From Rectinema subterraneum (GTDB lineage: Bacteria; Spirochaetota; Spirochaetia; Treponematales; Rectinemataceae), in assembly GCA_009768935.1 (NCBI GenBank), contig WESA01000002.1:109278-173277 (forward strand): a DNA stretch of 64,000 bases. The letters are read 5' to 3'. The notes beneath the pieces were generated by a model, which saw nothing but the letters and a program-made list of their open reading frames with translations, ran no database searches and had not been told where the DNA came from. Of this stretch, positions 57,381 through 64,000 are shown one piece after another. A program made the position numbers and the translations under genes. Numbering within the stretch: the first letter of the stretch is position 1; the number at the start of each line of letters is the position of its first letter.

Positions 57381-58667
57381 ATGATTCATGCACGACGGTA
57401 TCATCCGACAAACTTCAAGTTTTTCACGTGGCTGATGCGGTACACGTATGGTCTGTGGCTCAGGCGAGCCTATCGAATTGTCGCCATCAATGCTGAGCTT
57501 TTCAAAGAATTGAAGCCGCCTTTCATCCTTGTCGGCAATCACACAACTCTGTTGGACCCCTTTATCGCCAATGCATTTGTGCCCTTCCCTATCCATTGGG
57601 TTGCGAGCGACGGAAACATGCGCAGCCCGATTATGCGATTTCTCCTTATCAAGCTGGTTGGCAGCATTCCCAAATCCAAAGCCATCCCCGATATCGAAAC
57701 CGTCAACTGGATTGTCGATATCATACGGCGCAAACATGGCGTGGTGGGCATGTATCCCGAAGGTCAGAGTACCTGGACCGGCACTCCCTTCCCTGCATTT
57801 TATTCGAGCGCGAAGCTGTTGCGCCTTTTGCGCGTGCCGGTGGTGCTTGCAAAAACGCAGGGTGGGTATCTGACAAAGCCGCGCTGGTCGCATGTCCGCC
57901 GCCCCAGCAAGGTCGAAATTGCGTTTTCAGTATTGTTTACGCCCGAGCAACTGCGCACCACGCCCATTGCCGACATCGACGCAGCGCTGAACAATGCGCT
58001 CGCCTACGATGACACAGAATGGTGCAAGCGCGAAGCGATACGCTTCGAAAGCGCGCGCGGTGCCGAAAGCCTCGAACTTGCGCTCTACATATGTCCGAAG
58101 TGCGGCGCCAAAGCGAGTCTGCACAGCAACGGCAACAGGTTCGCCTGCGATCGCTGCGATTTTTCGGTGGAATATGGCGCCGATGGCTCATTCGCACTGC
58201 CGCCTGGAAGCGCTGATCCTGTTTTTCTGCCGCCATTCAGCAGCGAGCCCTTCCTTGAATCCATTGCGCACTGGGACAAGCTCCAAAGCGCATTCATGCA
58301 AGCAGAATTGGCTGAATGGCTGCGCGCTGCCCGCTGGGATCCGATTTTCTCGGACGAGAATATCCAGCTAAAAAAAGGCAAGCGAATTGATTCGATGAAA
58401 ACGATGCTGCGCGGGCGCATCGATCTTTTTATCGACCGCCTCGAGTTCCGCGATGCCCACAAACCGGGCGGCGCCACCGGCCCCCTCATCTTTCCGCTTG
58501 ACACCGTGGAAGCGGAAGGCGTCCTCAAATGGAATTTTTTCGAGTTCTATCAGGGCATGAATGTCTATCGCGTTGTATTTGGAGACCCGAAGGCATCAGG
58601 CAGAAAATATGCCGATGCCATCGGGCTATTGCATGAGCTTTCGCACTCTCATTTGCCGGGGCGGTAG
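57381..58667 (+). CDS. PlsC-type acyltransferase with an internal zinc ribbon
   Basis: This is a 428-residue protein. The glycerophospholipid acyltransferase motifs are NHTTLLDPF (H-x4-D, about residue 53) and MYPEGQSTW (about 130). From about 245 comes a zinc ribbon, YICPKCGAKASLHSNGNRFA and CDRCDFSVEYG, with four Cys. It is followed by a C-terminal domain of unknown fold (IQLKKGKRIDSMKTMLRGRI; ID L FIDRLEFRD-like). Ordinary PlsC proteins are about 240 residues, so the second half is special to this subfamily. It probably acylates lysophosphatidate or a similar lipid at the inner membrane face. AAGGA precedes the ATG. The 3' end overlaps gltS by 19 bases. Confidence 0.85.
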   Translation: MIHARRYHPTNFKFFTWLMRYTYGLWLRRAYRIVAINAELFKELKPPFILVGNHTTLLDPFIANAFVPFPIHWVASDGNMRSPIMRFLLIKLVGSIPKSKAIPDIETVNWIVDIIRRKHGVVGMYPEGQSTWTGTPFPAFYSSAKLLRLLRVPVVLAKTQGGYLTKPRWSHVRRPSKVEIAFSVLFTPEQLRTTPIADIDAALNNALAYDDTEWCKREAIRFESARGAESLELALYICPKCGAKASLHSNGNRFACDRCDFSVEYGADGSFALPPGSADPVFLPPFSSEPFLESIAHWDKLQSAFMQAELAEWLRAARWDPIFSDENIQLKKGKRIDSMKTMLRGRIDLFIDRLEFRDAHKPGGATGPLIFPLDTVEAEGVLKWNFFEFYQGMNVYRVVFGDPKASGRKYADAIGLLHELSHSHLPGR

Positions 58668-60064
58668 AAATTGTCGCTCGGCATGGCGAAGCGCCGTTTT
58701 CGAGCAAGAATCCAGTAGACGACAGCGACAAAGACCAGATATGCCGCTGCAATGGCGATGAATATCCAGAACGGCGTCATTGAGCCGCTTGTGTAAGCTT
58801 TGGCTGGCAGGTTAATTGCCAAGATGAATGGCAGCGCCAGCACAAAGGTGAGCCCCGCGGAGAGCATGTAATCCGATGAAACTTTCGTTTTGAACTCGGG
58901 GTCCATTACACGGAGCAAGGCAAGCCCCGTAGACAGCGTTCCGGTCGATACGCCATACAACATGAGCATGCGCTCGAAGCGGAAATCTCTGAAAATGCGC
59001 GAGCATACCCATGGAAGCGTGTAGTAGACCATAAAACCACACAGTGTGGACATGAGGACGATTGGAAACCAGTACTTCCCGACAAAGACGAGCGAAATGG
59101 CTGCAAGCGCGCCCGCCACCATATAGTCCACCGCCATGCCTGAGATACGCGTCAGACTGTTGTCATCCAGCACATATCCCAATTTGAGCGCGTCGATGAT
59201 TTTGCGGACAATAATAGCGATAATCGCTGAAAAAATAAAATTGATGCCCCACAAGTTTGTCGCAAGTTCCATTCCTGCCTTTCCAGCAAAACCAAGCACA
59301 AGGGTCAGACCCTTCAAAAACAGAAAACTCAAAAAATACACAAATACGACGAGCGCCGCATGATAACTGAATGAATCGATTGCTTCGGAATCGGTGGTGA
59401 GCTGTGCGCCAATTGGTTTTTCGGCTTCCCGGGGTATAATGCCGGTGAGCATTGCCTTGTCGCTCATAGCAGTCAGCTGGTCAGATTTCATCCAGCCCTT
59501 CCGGATGCCTTTATGAATAAGGAGCATCCCGCCAAAGCATGCCCACAGATAGCCGATTGCGGCAAATGTAAGCCCTACAGAGGCACCGCCTTCGAAGCCC
59601 ATGGATTCCCAGCCCTTGCCAATCGCATATGCCTGCCCAGGGCCCAGCGCAAACCCAAGCGGCAAATGCAAGCCGAATGCGGGGTGGATTTTGGGCAGGA
59701 AAAACAGCGTAAGGAGAAGGCCCAGAATCGCCTGCGACGCATAGCCAAATAGAATCACCGCCGACATCCCGAGCACGCCTCCATTGGATCGCGAGCCTTT
59801 GATCTTTGGCGGCGAGGAACGAAGCGACATGCTGATAAAGGAAATATTGAGCAAGTGATAGACAAGATCACCCAATCGGTTTGTTGCATAGCCGATAGGT
59901 GGCAGCAGGTAATTATAGATTGGCAGAAGGAGAAAGCCGGCCGTCAGTGCGTTCGGAACCAGATATTTCTGTAAAAACGTAATCTTCGAGCGCAAGAAGG
60001 TGGCAAACACGAGGGCGATCGAGATAAGCCCTGCATCGATAACGAATTTCCAGCTGAAGTCCAT
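58649..60064 (-). CDS. gltS: Sodium/glutamate symporter (GltS family, long form)
   Basis: This is a 471-residue membrane protein with about twelve helices. The two inverted halves show the GltS Gly-rich motifs GFALGPGQAYAIGKGWESMG and LMLYGVSTGTLSTGLALLRV, the second with the conserved S/T-G-T. It imports glutamate with Na+, or a similar acid. It is longer than E. coli GltS (about 400). The start at 60064 has AAGGAG upstream. The promoter is TTGCGT, 17 bases, TACACT, with an imperfect palindrome over the -10, next to the divergent Crp/Fnr gene. Confidence 0.9.
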   Translation of the reverse strand: MDFSWKFVIDAGLISIALVFATFLRSKITFLQKYLVPNALTAGFLLLPIYNYLLPPIGYATNRLGDLVYHLLNISFISMSLRSSPPKIKGSRSNGGVLGMSAVILFGYASQAILGLLLTLFFLPKIHPAFGLHLPLGFALGPGQAYAIGKGWESMGFEGGASVGLTFAAIGYLWACFGGMLLIHKGIRKGWMKSDQLTAMSDKAMLTGIIPREAEKPIGAQLTTDSEAIDSFSYHAALVVFVYFLSFLFLKGLTLVLGFAGKAGMELATNLWGINFIFSAIIAIIVRKIIDALKLGYVLDDNSLTRISGMAVDYMVAGALAAISLVFVGKYWFPIVLMSTLCGFMVYYTLPWVCSRIFRDFRFERMLMLYGVSTGTLSTGLALLRVMDPEFKTKVSSDYMLSAGLTFVLALPFILAINLPAKAYTSGSMTPFWIFIAIAAAYLVFVAVVYWILARKRRFAMPSDNFYRPGK

Positions 60065-60078
60065 GGAGCACTCCTTGA

Positions 60079-60112
60079 CACATAGTGTAAAATCGTTTGT
60101 GAAGACACGCAA
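60079..60112 (-). promoter_or_regulatory. gltS promoter with a candidate Crp/Fnr-type site
   Basis: Minus strand: TTGCGT (60107-60112), 17 bases, TACACT (60084-60089). ACACATAGTGT (60079-60089) is an imperfect inverted repeat over the -10. The divergent gene encodes a Crp/Fnr regulator that could bind here; weak evidence. Confidence 0.5.
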
Positions 60113-60133
60113 CTGGGGTCAAGAATTGCCACA

Positions 60134-60922
60134 ATGAATGACCGCGAAATCGCGAAGCTCGCGACCTGCAATCTCTTTCGCAATGTCTCTATTGAACGGT
60201 TTGCAGACTTCATGAAGGCTGCCCGATACCGCGAACATGAGTTCCGCAAGGGCGGGCTGATCCTTCTACAAGGATGTGTGTATGCTTCGCTCTATATTCT
60301 GTTGGATGGTTCCGCATATGCCGAAATGACTGACAACGAAGGCCGCTGCATGCGGGTCGAGACCTTCGCGCCAGTGGAAGCGCTTGCGAGCGCCGTGCTG
60401 TTTTCGCCGAAGCCAGTTCTGCCAGTAACGGTCGGCGCTCAATCCGATTGTCGCATTATTTCATTTCCTAAAGAAGAAATAATAAAAATGTGCATGAGCG
60501 AAAAGGCTATTCTGGAAAGCTTCCTTGCCGATAGTGGCGCTCGGGTTCAATTCCTGAGCGAGCGGCTGAGGCTGACGCGCTTTGCAACGCTCCGCCAGCG
60601 CATTGCGGATTGGCTCGTGAGGAAAGCACAGGCTCAGCACACCATGCTGCGGGACAGCTCTACAACAGATCAAAGCCTTGAGCCGGATGCACCCGAAGCG
60701 ATACAGAAAAGTCCACAAAGTTTGCAACAGCCAATTAGCATCCGGGTCGAGCCTTCATTCGAAAAAATGGCCGACCTCATGGGCGTCGCGCGGCCAAGCC
60801 TCTCGCGCGAGCTGTCGCACATGCGCAGTGATGGGCTCATCGATATGGAAGGAAGAACGATCATTCTTGAAGATATCGAAGCATTGAAAAATATTAGAAA
60901 TCCGAAAAGCCGCCAGCCATGA
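60134..60922 (+). CDS. Crp/Fnr-family transcriptional regulator
   Basis: This is a 262-residue protein. The cyclic-nucleotide-binding-like sensor is residues ~12-140 (ATCNLFRNVSIERFADFM, FRKGGLILLQGCVYASLYIL). The C-terminal helix-turn-helix is about 205-250 (FEKMADLMGVARPSLSRELS, MRSDGLIDMEGRTIILED). A 30-residue Ser/Gln-rich insert (DSSTTDQSLEPDAPEAIQ) lies between helix C and the DNA-binding domain. Cys residues at 12, 48 and others are not spaced like Fnr's cluster, so it is not an obvious oxygen sensor. No ribosome site precedes it. It is divergent from gltS and its end overlaps nudC by 29 bases. Confidence 0.9.
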   Translation: MNDREIAKLATCNLFRNVSIERFADFMKAARYREHEFRKGGLILLQGCVYASLYILLDGSAYAEMTDNEGRCMRVETFAPVEALASAVLFSPKPVLPVTVGAQSDCRIISFPKEEIIKMCMSEKAILESFLADSGARVQFLSERLRLTRFATLRQRIADWLVRKAQAQHTMLRDSSTTDQSLEPDAPEAIQKSPQSLQQPISIRVEPSFEKMADLMGVARPSLSRELSHMRSDGLIDMEGRTIILEDIEALKNIRNPKSRQP

Positions 60923-61832
60923 ATGTATCGATTATCCAGCGCGCAATGCTGCCTTTCATGGGAAGTTCAGGGAGATTGTCCGCGGTATACCAATCGAGGT
61001 GATCGATTTCCTTGCCATCGGGACGCGCTTCCCCGCCTGCCCAGTCCGCGACAAAGCCCAGCATGAGCGAATCGGGAAATGGCCATGGCTGTGATCGCAC
61101 ATACTTGAGGTTTTTTACTTCAATGCCAGCTTCTTCGCGGATTTCGCGCGCAGCAGCTTCTTCCAAGGTTTCTCCGATTTCGACAAAGCCCGCCACAAGG
61201 CTATGCCGGTTGCCGGGAAACCGCACATTATGCTCGAGCAGAATCTCTTTGCCGCGTCGAACCAGCACAATCACCACAGGGGACATTCGGGGGAAAAACA
61301 AACGCTTGCACCACGGGCAAAACCGCGTACCATAGGCATGGTCATCGAGCGGCTCCCGGACATCCTCATTGCCGTTTGCATCGACAAGCGGCGTACCGCA
61401 AGCCCCGCAAAAGCGCGATACTGCCGCCCATTGGGCATGCGCCCGCGCCAGCAAGACAAAGCGCCCGAGGTGTGAAGAAAAAGATAGCGCAAGTTGCCGC
61501 GAGGGGAAGGGAACAAATGCCCCAAGACTGGCCACTTCTGCAAAAGGCTCGTCATCGTCCTTCAAAAGCACCGCGCCATACACCACGCCTTGGAACACAA
61601 AAACGGAATATGAGTAGCCATCGGGCTTGGCCGAAAAGAGCGAAAGGGGGATCGCTCCGGCCGGCCAGGAGACCGAGCCAGGCGATATCTCCGGAAAATT
61701 CGGAAAATGTGCCCCAGAAGCAGCTGTTGAATCTGCGGATTCAGCCATAGATTGCAGCTGCCCGGCAGCCTGCGCGGGCACAAGGCAATCCTGCCCACGG
61801 AAGAGCATAAATCGCTGAGGATCTTTCCTCAT
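60894..61832 (-). CDS. nudC: NADH pyrophosphatase / NAD decapping Nudix hydrolase
   Basis: This is a 312-residue protein. The zinc ribbon is CGACGTPLVD ... FCPWCKRLFFPRMSP, with the four Cys. The Nudix box is GFVEIGETLEEAAAREIREE (G-x5-E-x7-REUxEE form), and SQPWPFPDSLM is the NudC-specific motif after it. It cleaves NADH and removes NAD caps from RNA. The N-terminal domain (FRGQDCLVPAQAAGQLQSM) is the usual weakly conserved one. It follows the UPRT gene by 8 bases. The 3' end overlaps the Crp/Fnr gene. Confidence 0.94.
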   Translation of the reverse strand: MRKDPQRFMLFRGQDCLVPAQAAGQLQSMAESADSTAASGAHFPNFPEISPGSVSWPAGAIPLSLFSAKPDGYSYSVFVFQGVVYGAVLLKDDDEPFAEVASLGAFVPFPSRQLALSFSSHLGRFVLLARAHAQWAAVSRFCGACGTPLVDANGNEDVREPLDDHAYGTRFCPWCKRLFFPRMSPVVIVLVRRGKEILLEHNVRFPGNRHSLVAGFVEIGETLEEAAAREIREEAGIEVKNLKYVRSQPWPFPDSLMLGFVADWAGGEARPDGKEIDHLDWYTADNLPELPMKGSIARWIIDTFMAGGFSDF

Positions 61833-61840
61833 ATACGCTT

Positions 61841-62923
61841 TTATGAGCGGCGTCGTAGCACCGTTTCTTCGATAATGCGCAGCTGTGAGCGATACAGGCC
61901 GGTGATATTGGTCCCATAATCAGCCACAAGCCTCAGCATGTCGCGGGGATGCCCTTCCTCATCGCTGCCGTTGATGCGGTCGCCGGCGTCGCCAAGGCCG
62001 GGCATGATGTACGCGCGCTCGTTGAGGCTTGGATCCATCCAGAGCGTGTAAATCGTGATGTTGTCGATGGCGCGCACCACGCGCAGGCTCCCTTTGAGCG
62101 CGCTGATGACATTGAAAAACTTGACGGAAGCCGGCTTCACGCCCTGTTCGAGAAGGTACTTCACAACCGTGACTAAGGAGCCGCCCGTCGCGTTCATCGG
62201 GTCGGCGAACAAAAGATGTTTGCCATCGAGTTGAGCCAAGTCGAAGTAGGAGTGATCGAGGTCGAGCACATATTCCATTGTGGTCTCGCTTTTCGTATCG
62301 TCGCGTTTTATCTTGAAGAGCGCGAACGGTGTAATATAGCCGGTCGATGAATATTCCTGGATTTCCTTGGAAAGAATCATCGATGGCAGGAGGGCTCCCC
62401 TCAGCATGACGCACATCACCGTATCGTGGACTGCATCGTCGACATTCGGGATTTTATGCACTGCAAAATTCTGCACAGGGATGGTAACCGGCGTGCGCAC
62501 GATGAGATAATTCTTGTTGGTGCGGCCCGACACGCCGAATGCAAGCGTAAAAAGAAGCTCGAACGCGCGCTGGATATAGTAGACGAATTCCTGCCGGCCG
62601 GTGTTGACATCGCGCAGCTTTGCAATGAGGCGCGAAACCTCGCCATGCGTTTCCTGCGGCGAGACAAAAGAATATACCTGAATGCGCGGCTCGGCAGCAC
62701 AGATTTCCTGCATGAGCGAACCCATGCGGTTGTAGAGGTCGATAAGCGTTTGCTCTTCGCGGTGCTTCTGCGATTCCGCAGTGCTGGTCGAAAGGATGTT
62801 GAACGAAACCATTGCGTGACGGTACAGCGAATCCATCTGCGACAGGTAATCGAGATCTTTCGCGCTGAGATAGCCGTCGAGGTCTTCAGCTTTCAGAATG
62901 ATCTTGCTCACGCGCTGCTCCAT
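61841..62923 (-). CDS. Uracil phosphoribosyltransferase-like protein with an N-terminal extension
   Basis: This is a 360-residue protein. The last ~215 residues match [24 protein letters not shown], the PRPP loop [20 protein letters not shown] and the uracil-loop [18 protein letters not shown]. The first ~140 residues ([20 protein letters not shown] ... [20 protein letters not shown]) are not in the usual 208-residue enzyme and I do not recognise them. It should make UMP from uracil and PRPP, but the extension and a loop around [19 protein letters not shown] suggest altered regulation or substrate. A 12-bp GC palindrome sits immediately before its ATG and there is no ribosome site, so it is probably coupled to pduL. 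Confidence 0.82.
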   Translation of the reverse strand: MEQRVSKIILKAEDLDGYLSAKDLDYLSQMDSLYRHAMVSFNILSTSTAESQKHREEQTLIDLYNRMGSLMQEICAAEPRIQVYSFVSPQETHGEVSRLIAKLRDVNTGRQEFVYYIQRAFELLFTLAFGVSGRTNKNYLIVRTPVTIPVQNFAVHKIPNVDDAVHDTVMCVMLRGALLPSMILSKEIQEYSSTGYITPFALFKIKRDDTKSETTMEYVLDLDHSYFDLAQLDGKHLLFADPMNATGGSLVTVVKYLLEQGVKPASVKFFNVISALKGSLRVVRAIDNITIYTLWMDPSLNERAYIMPGLGDAGDRINGSDEEGHPRDMLRLVADYGTNITGLYRSQLRIIEETVLRRRS

Positions 62924-62935
62924 CGCCGGCCGGCG
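62924..62935. other. CGCCGGCCGGCG palindrome at the UPRT start
   Basis: A perfect 12-base GC palindrome fills the gap between the pduL stop (62937) and the UPRT ATG (62923). It occupies the place of a ribosome binding site. Confidence 0.6.
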
Positions 62936-62936
62936 C

Positions 62937-63518
62937 TCAAAGATGAACGATTTCGCCAGTCACGCCGCTTCCGATGCCGAGCGCGTTCCCCTCGTCAAAA
63001 TCGAGATGACATTCGAGCGCATACGTCGGATGCACACGGCATACGACATTGAGAAGGATTGCGCCGCGCTCCTCGCCGACTTTCAGAGCAACGAGCTGTT
63101 TGTCGACCACACCGAAGCGCTTTGCGGATTCCGGATCGAAGTGAATATGGCGCTTGGCTATGATAAGGCCTTTTTCTTTCTTGACCGAGCCCTTGGGTCC
63201 GATGATCTCGAAGGGAAAGCTTCCCTCGAGCTGGCCGGATTCGCGCACTGGGCAGCCCGGAACACCGAGCTTGAACACATCGCTCGCAAGAATTTCGCAC
63301 TGTGTTTCCTTGCGTTCAGGGCCGAGAATGCGCACACCTTCGAACTGGCCTTTTGGCCCCTTGATGGCCACTGTTTCCGCGCATGCGAACTGGCCTGGCT
63401 GCATGAGATCCTTTGTTTTTGTGAGCTGGTATCCCTTACCGAACAGTGCTTCGACATCCTCGTGCGACAAATGAATATGCCGATTGGACAAATTGACGAT
63501 CATTTTTGTTTCGAGCAT
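62937..63518 (-). CDS. pduL: Phosphate propanoyltransferase (PduL-type phosphotransacylase)
   Basis: This is a 193-residue protein. The two PduL half-domains are visible: [20 protein letters not shown] at the start and [20 protein letters not shown] later, each with a zinc-binding H-x-[14 protein letters not shown] follows near the end. It converts acyl-CoA to acyl phosphate, an alternative to Pta. No microcompartment shell or propanediol genes are in the window and it lacks the N-terminal targeting peptide of shell-bound forms, so it is probably the cytoplasmic acetate-forming enzyme. AGGAGG precedes the ATG at 63518. The UPRT gene follows 13 bases downstream. Confidence 0.93.
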   Translation of the reverse strand: MLETKMIVNLSNRHIHLSHEDVEALFGKGYQLTKTKDLMQPGQFACAETVAIKGPKGQFEGVRILGPERKETQCEILASDVFKLGVPGCPVRESGQLEGSFPFEIIGPKGSVKKEKGLIIAKRHIHFDPESAKRFGVVDKQLVALKVGEERGAILLNVVCRVHPTYALECHLDFDEGNALGIGSGVTGEIVHL

Positions 63519-63560
63519 GGAGGTCCTCCTGATATGGCACAAACAAATTTTAGATAAAAC

Positions 63561-63582
63561 TGGCGCCGCTCCTAAGAGCGGC
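63561..63582. terminator. Intrinsic terminator between the aldolase and pduL genes
   Basis: GCGCCGCTC-CTAA-GAGCGGCGC, a perfect 9-bp stem. On the minus strand CAGTTTTATC follows; on the plus strand ATTATTTT. It should end the leftward aldolase transcript before pduL. Confidence 0.82.
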
Positions 63583-63684
63583 GCATTATTTTACTGTGCA
63601 ATGCAATTTATCGCAAGGATGAAACGCCGGATCAATGCTACAGAATGGCTGTATACAGAAAGAAAAAGGAAGTCCCGCGGAATA

Positions 63685-64000
63685 TCAATGCGTATGTTCG
63701 CAATGTGCTATAACTTTCTGGATATCCCATCCTCCATGCACAAGCCCAACGACCGCTTCGAGGATTTCGCGCGGATTATCCTGCCCCCAGATATTGCGTC
63801 CCATCGCGACGCCTGATGCACCAAGGTCCATTGCGCGCGCGATACTCTCAAAAAGCGCCGGGAGCGAGTCGGTGCGCTCTCCGCCGAGGAGCACAATCGG
63901 GACATGCGTGCCGCAAGCGATCTGCACAAAGTCATCGATGGATTGCGGCATAGCGGCTTTGATAAAAGCGGCGCCAATTTCTTCTGCGGCGCGAACTGCA
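63685..64000 (-). CDS. Class I (DeoC/LacD/FbaB-like) aldolase, partial C-terminus
   Basis: The frame comes in from the right edge; 104 C-terminal residues are visible. AVRAAEEIGAAFIKAAMPQS keeps the probable Schiff-base lysine strand, VPIVLLGGERTDSLPALFES is the phosphate-binding region, and GASGVAMGRNIWGQDNPREI is the C-terminal phosphate site of the DhnA-type class I fructose-bisphosphate aldolase and LsrF group. It could be an FBP aldolase or an aldolase for another phosphorylated ketose. It ends at a TGA about 100 bases before the terminator. The interval 63583-63684 shows no gene. Confidence 0.82.
   Translation of the reverse strand, partial: AVRAAEEIGAAFIKAAMPQSIDDFVQIACGTHVPIVLLGGERTDSLPALFESIARAMDLGASGVAMGRNIWGQDNPREILEAVVGLVHGGWDIQKVIAHCEHTH

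Noticed and set aside
59300..59314. AAGGGTCAGACCCTT in gltS, similar to the GGGGTCAGACCCC repeats
   Set aside because: It lies inside a membrane helix coding region and codes for ordinary residues (KGLTL), so chance or codon use explains it. It lacks the outer G/C pair of the intergenic copies.

Overview
This 64 kb window looks like a piece of a bacterial chromosome of moderate G+C content, most likely from an anaerobic or fermentative member of the Spirochaetota. This assignment is inferred from gene content and no rRNA is present. Pointers are a BpuR/DUF3276 PUR-domain protein, a 30-residue AURKAIP1/COX24-type basic protein, a VOR-Ptb-Buk branched-chain acid fermentation operon, a JAMM-DinG helicase fusion and an enlarged uracil phosphoribosyltransferase. 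I saw no rRNA, tRNA, CRISPR array, insertion sequence or prophage.

Region 1 (1-19702) is a large carbohydrate locus built around a divergent promoter. Leftward runs an RbsA-RbsC-periplasmic binding protein ABC importer, a PfkB-type sugar kinase, a FucU/RbsD-type mutarotase, an AEC-family permease and a LacI-family repressor cut by the window edge. Two LacI-type operators bracket the importer promoter. Rightward runs a DeoR-type regulator followed by a complete 2-oxoacid (or acetoin-type) dehydrogenase complex in the order E2, E3, fused E1 alpha-beta. This is followed by a PHP phosphoesterase, an SDR dehydrogenase, an FGGY kinase, a SorE-like zinc dehydrogenase and an iron alcohol dehydrogenase. 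The combination suggests an inducible pathway for an unidentified sugar or polyol and is the best candidate here for an undescribed system.

Region 2 (19776-33224) holds argGH, a hexose kinase, a dicarboxylate/amino-acid symporter, a four-gene set (Asp/Glu racemase-like, cupin, Rieske oxygenase, E2-like protein lacking the catalytic His), a zinc-ribbon protein, Kbl, a rhomboid protease, ExoIII and a ROK regulator. Region 3 (33313-41753) has two unusual fusions, JAMM-DinG and ManA-YaiI/DUF188, then MtgA, an MFS transporter and a membrane-anchored alpha/beta hydrolase. Region 4 (41968-47315) is an IclR regulator facing the buk-ptb-vorDBAC operon, which would turn branched-chain 2-oxoacids into acids plus ATP. 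Region 5 (47316-64000) is mostly housekeeping: tiny COX24-type protein, P-loop/Asp23-like protein, phosphohexomutase, BpuR-like protein, RNase HII, thioredoxin reductase, a degenerate histidine kinase, HisJ-type phosphatase, DksA/TraR-type protein, IF-1, Smr protein, acyltransferase, GltS, Crp/Fnr regulator, NudC, UPRT, PduL and a partial class I aldolase.

A pattern across the window is that many genes at the start of a transcript have no Shine-Dalgarno sequence. They carry a -10 hexamer 5-6 bases before the ATG (9 in two cases), so the predicted transcripts are leaderless or nearly so. Internal operon genes, and several promoter-proximal ones such as buk, argG and infA, have ordinary ribosome binding sites. 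Right of 51 kb, most convergent gene pairs overlap tail to tail.
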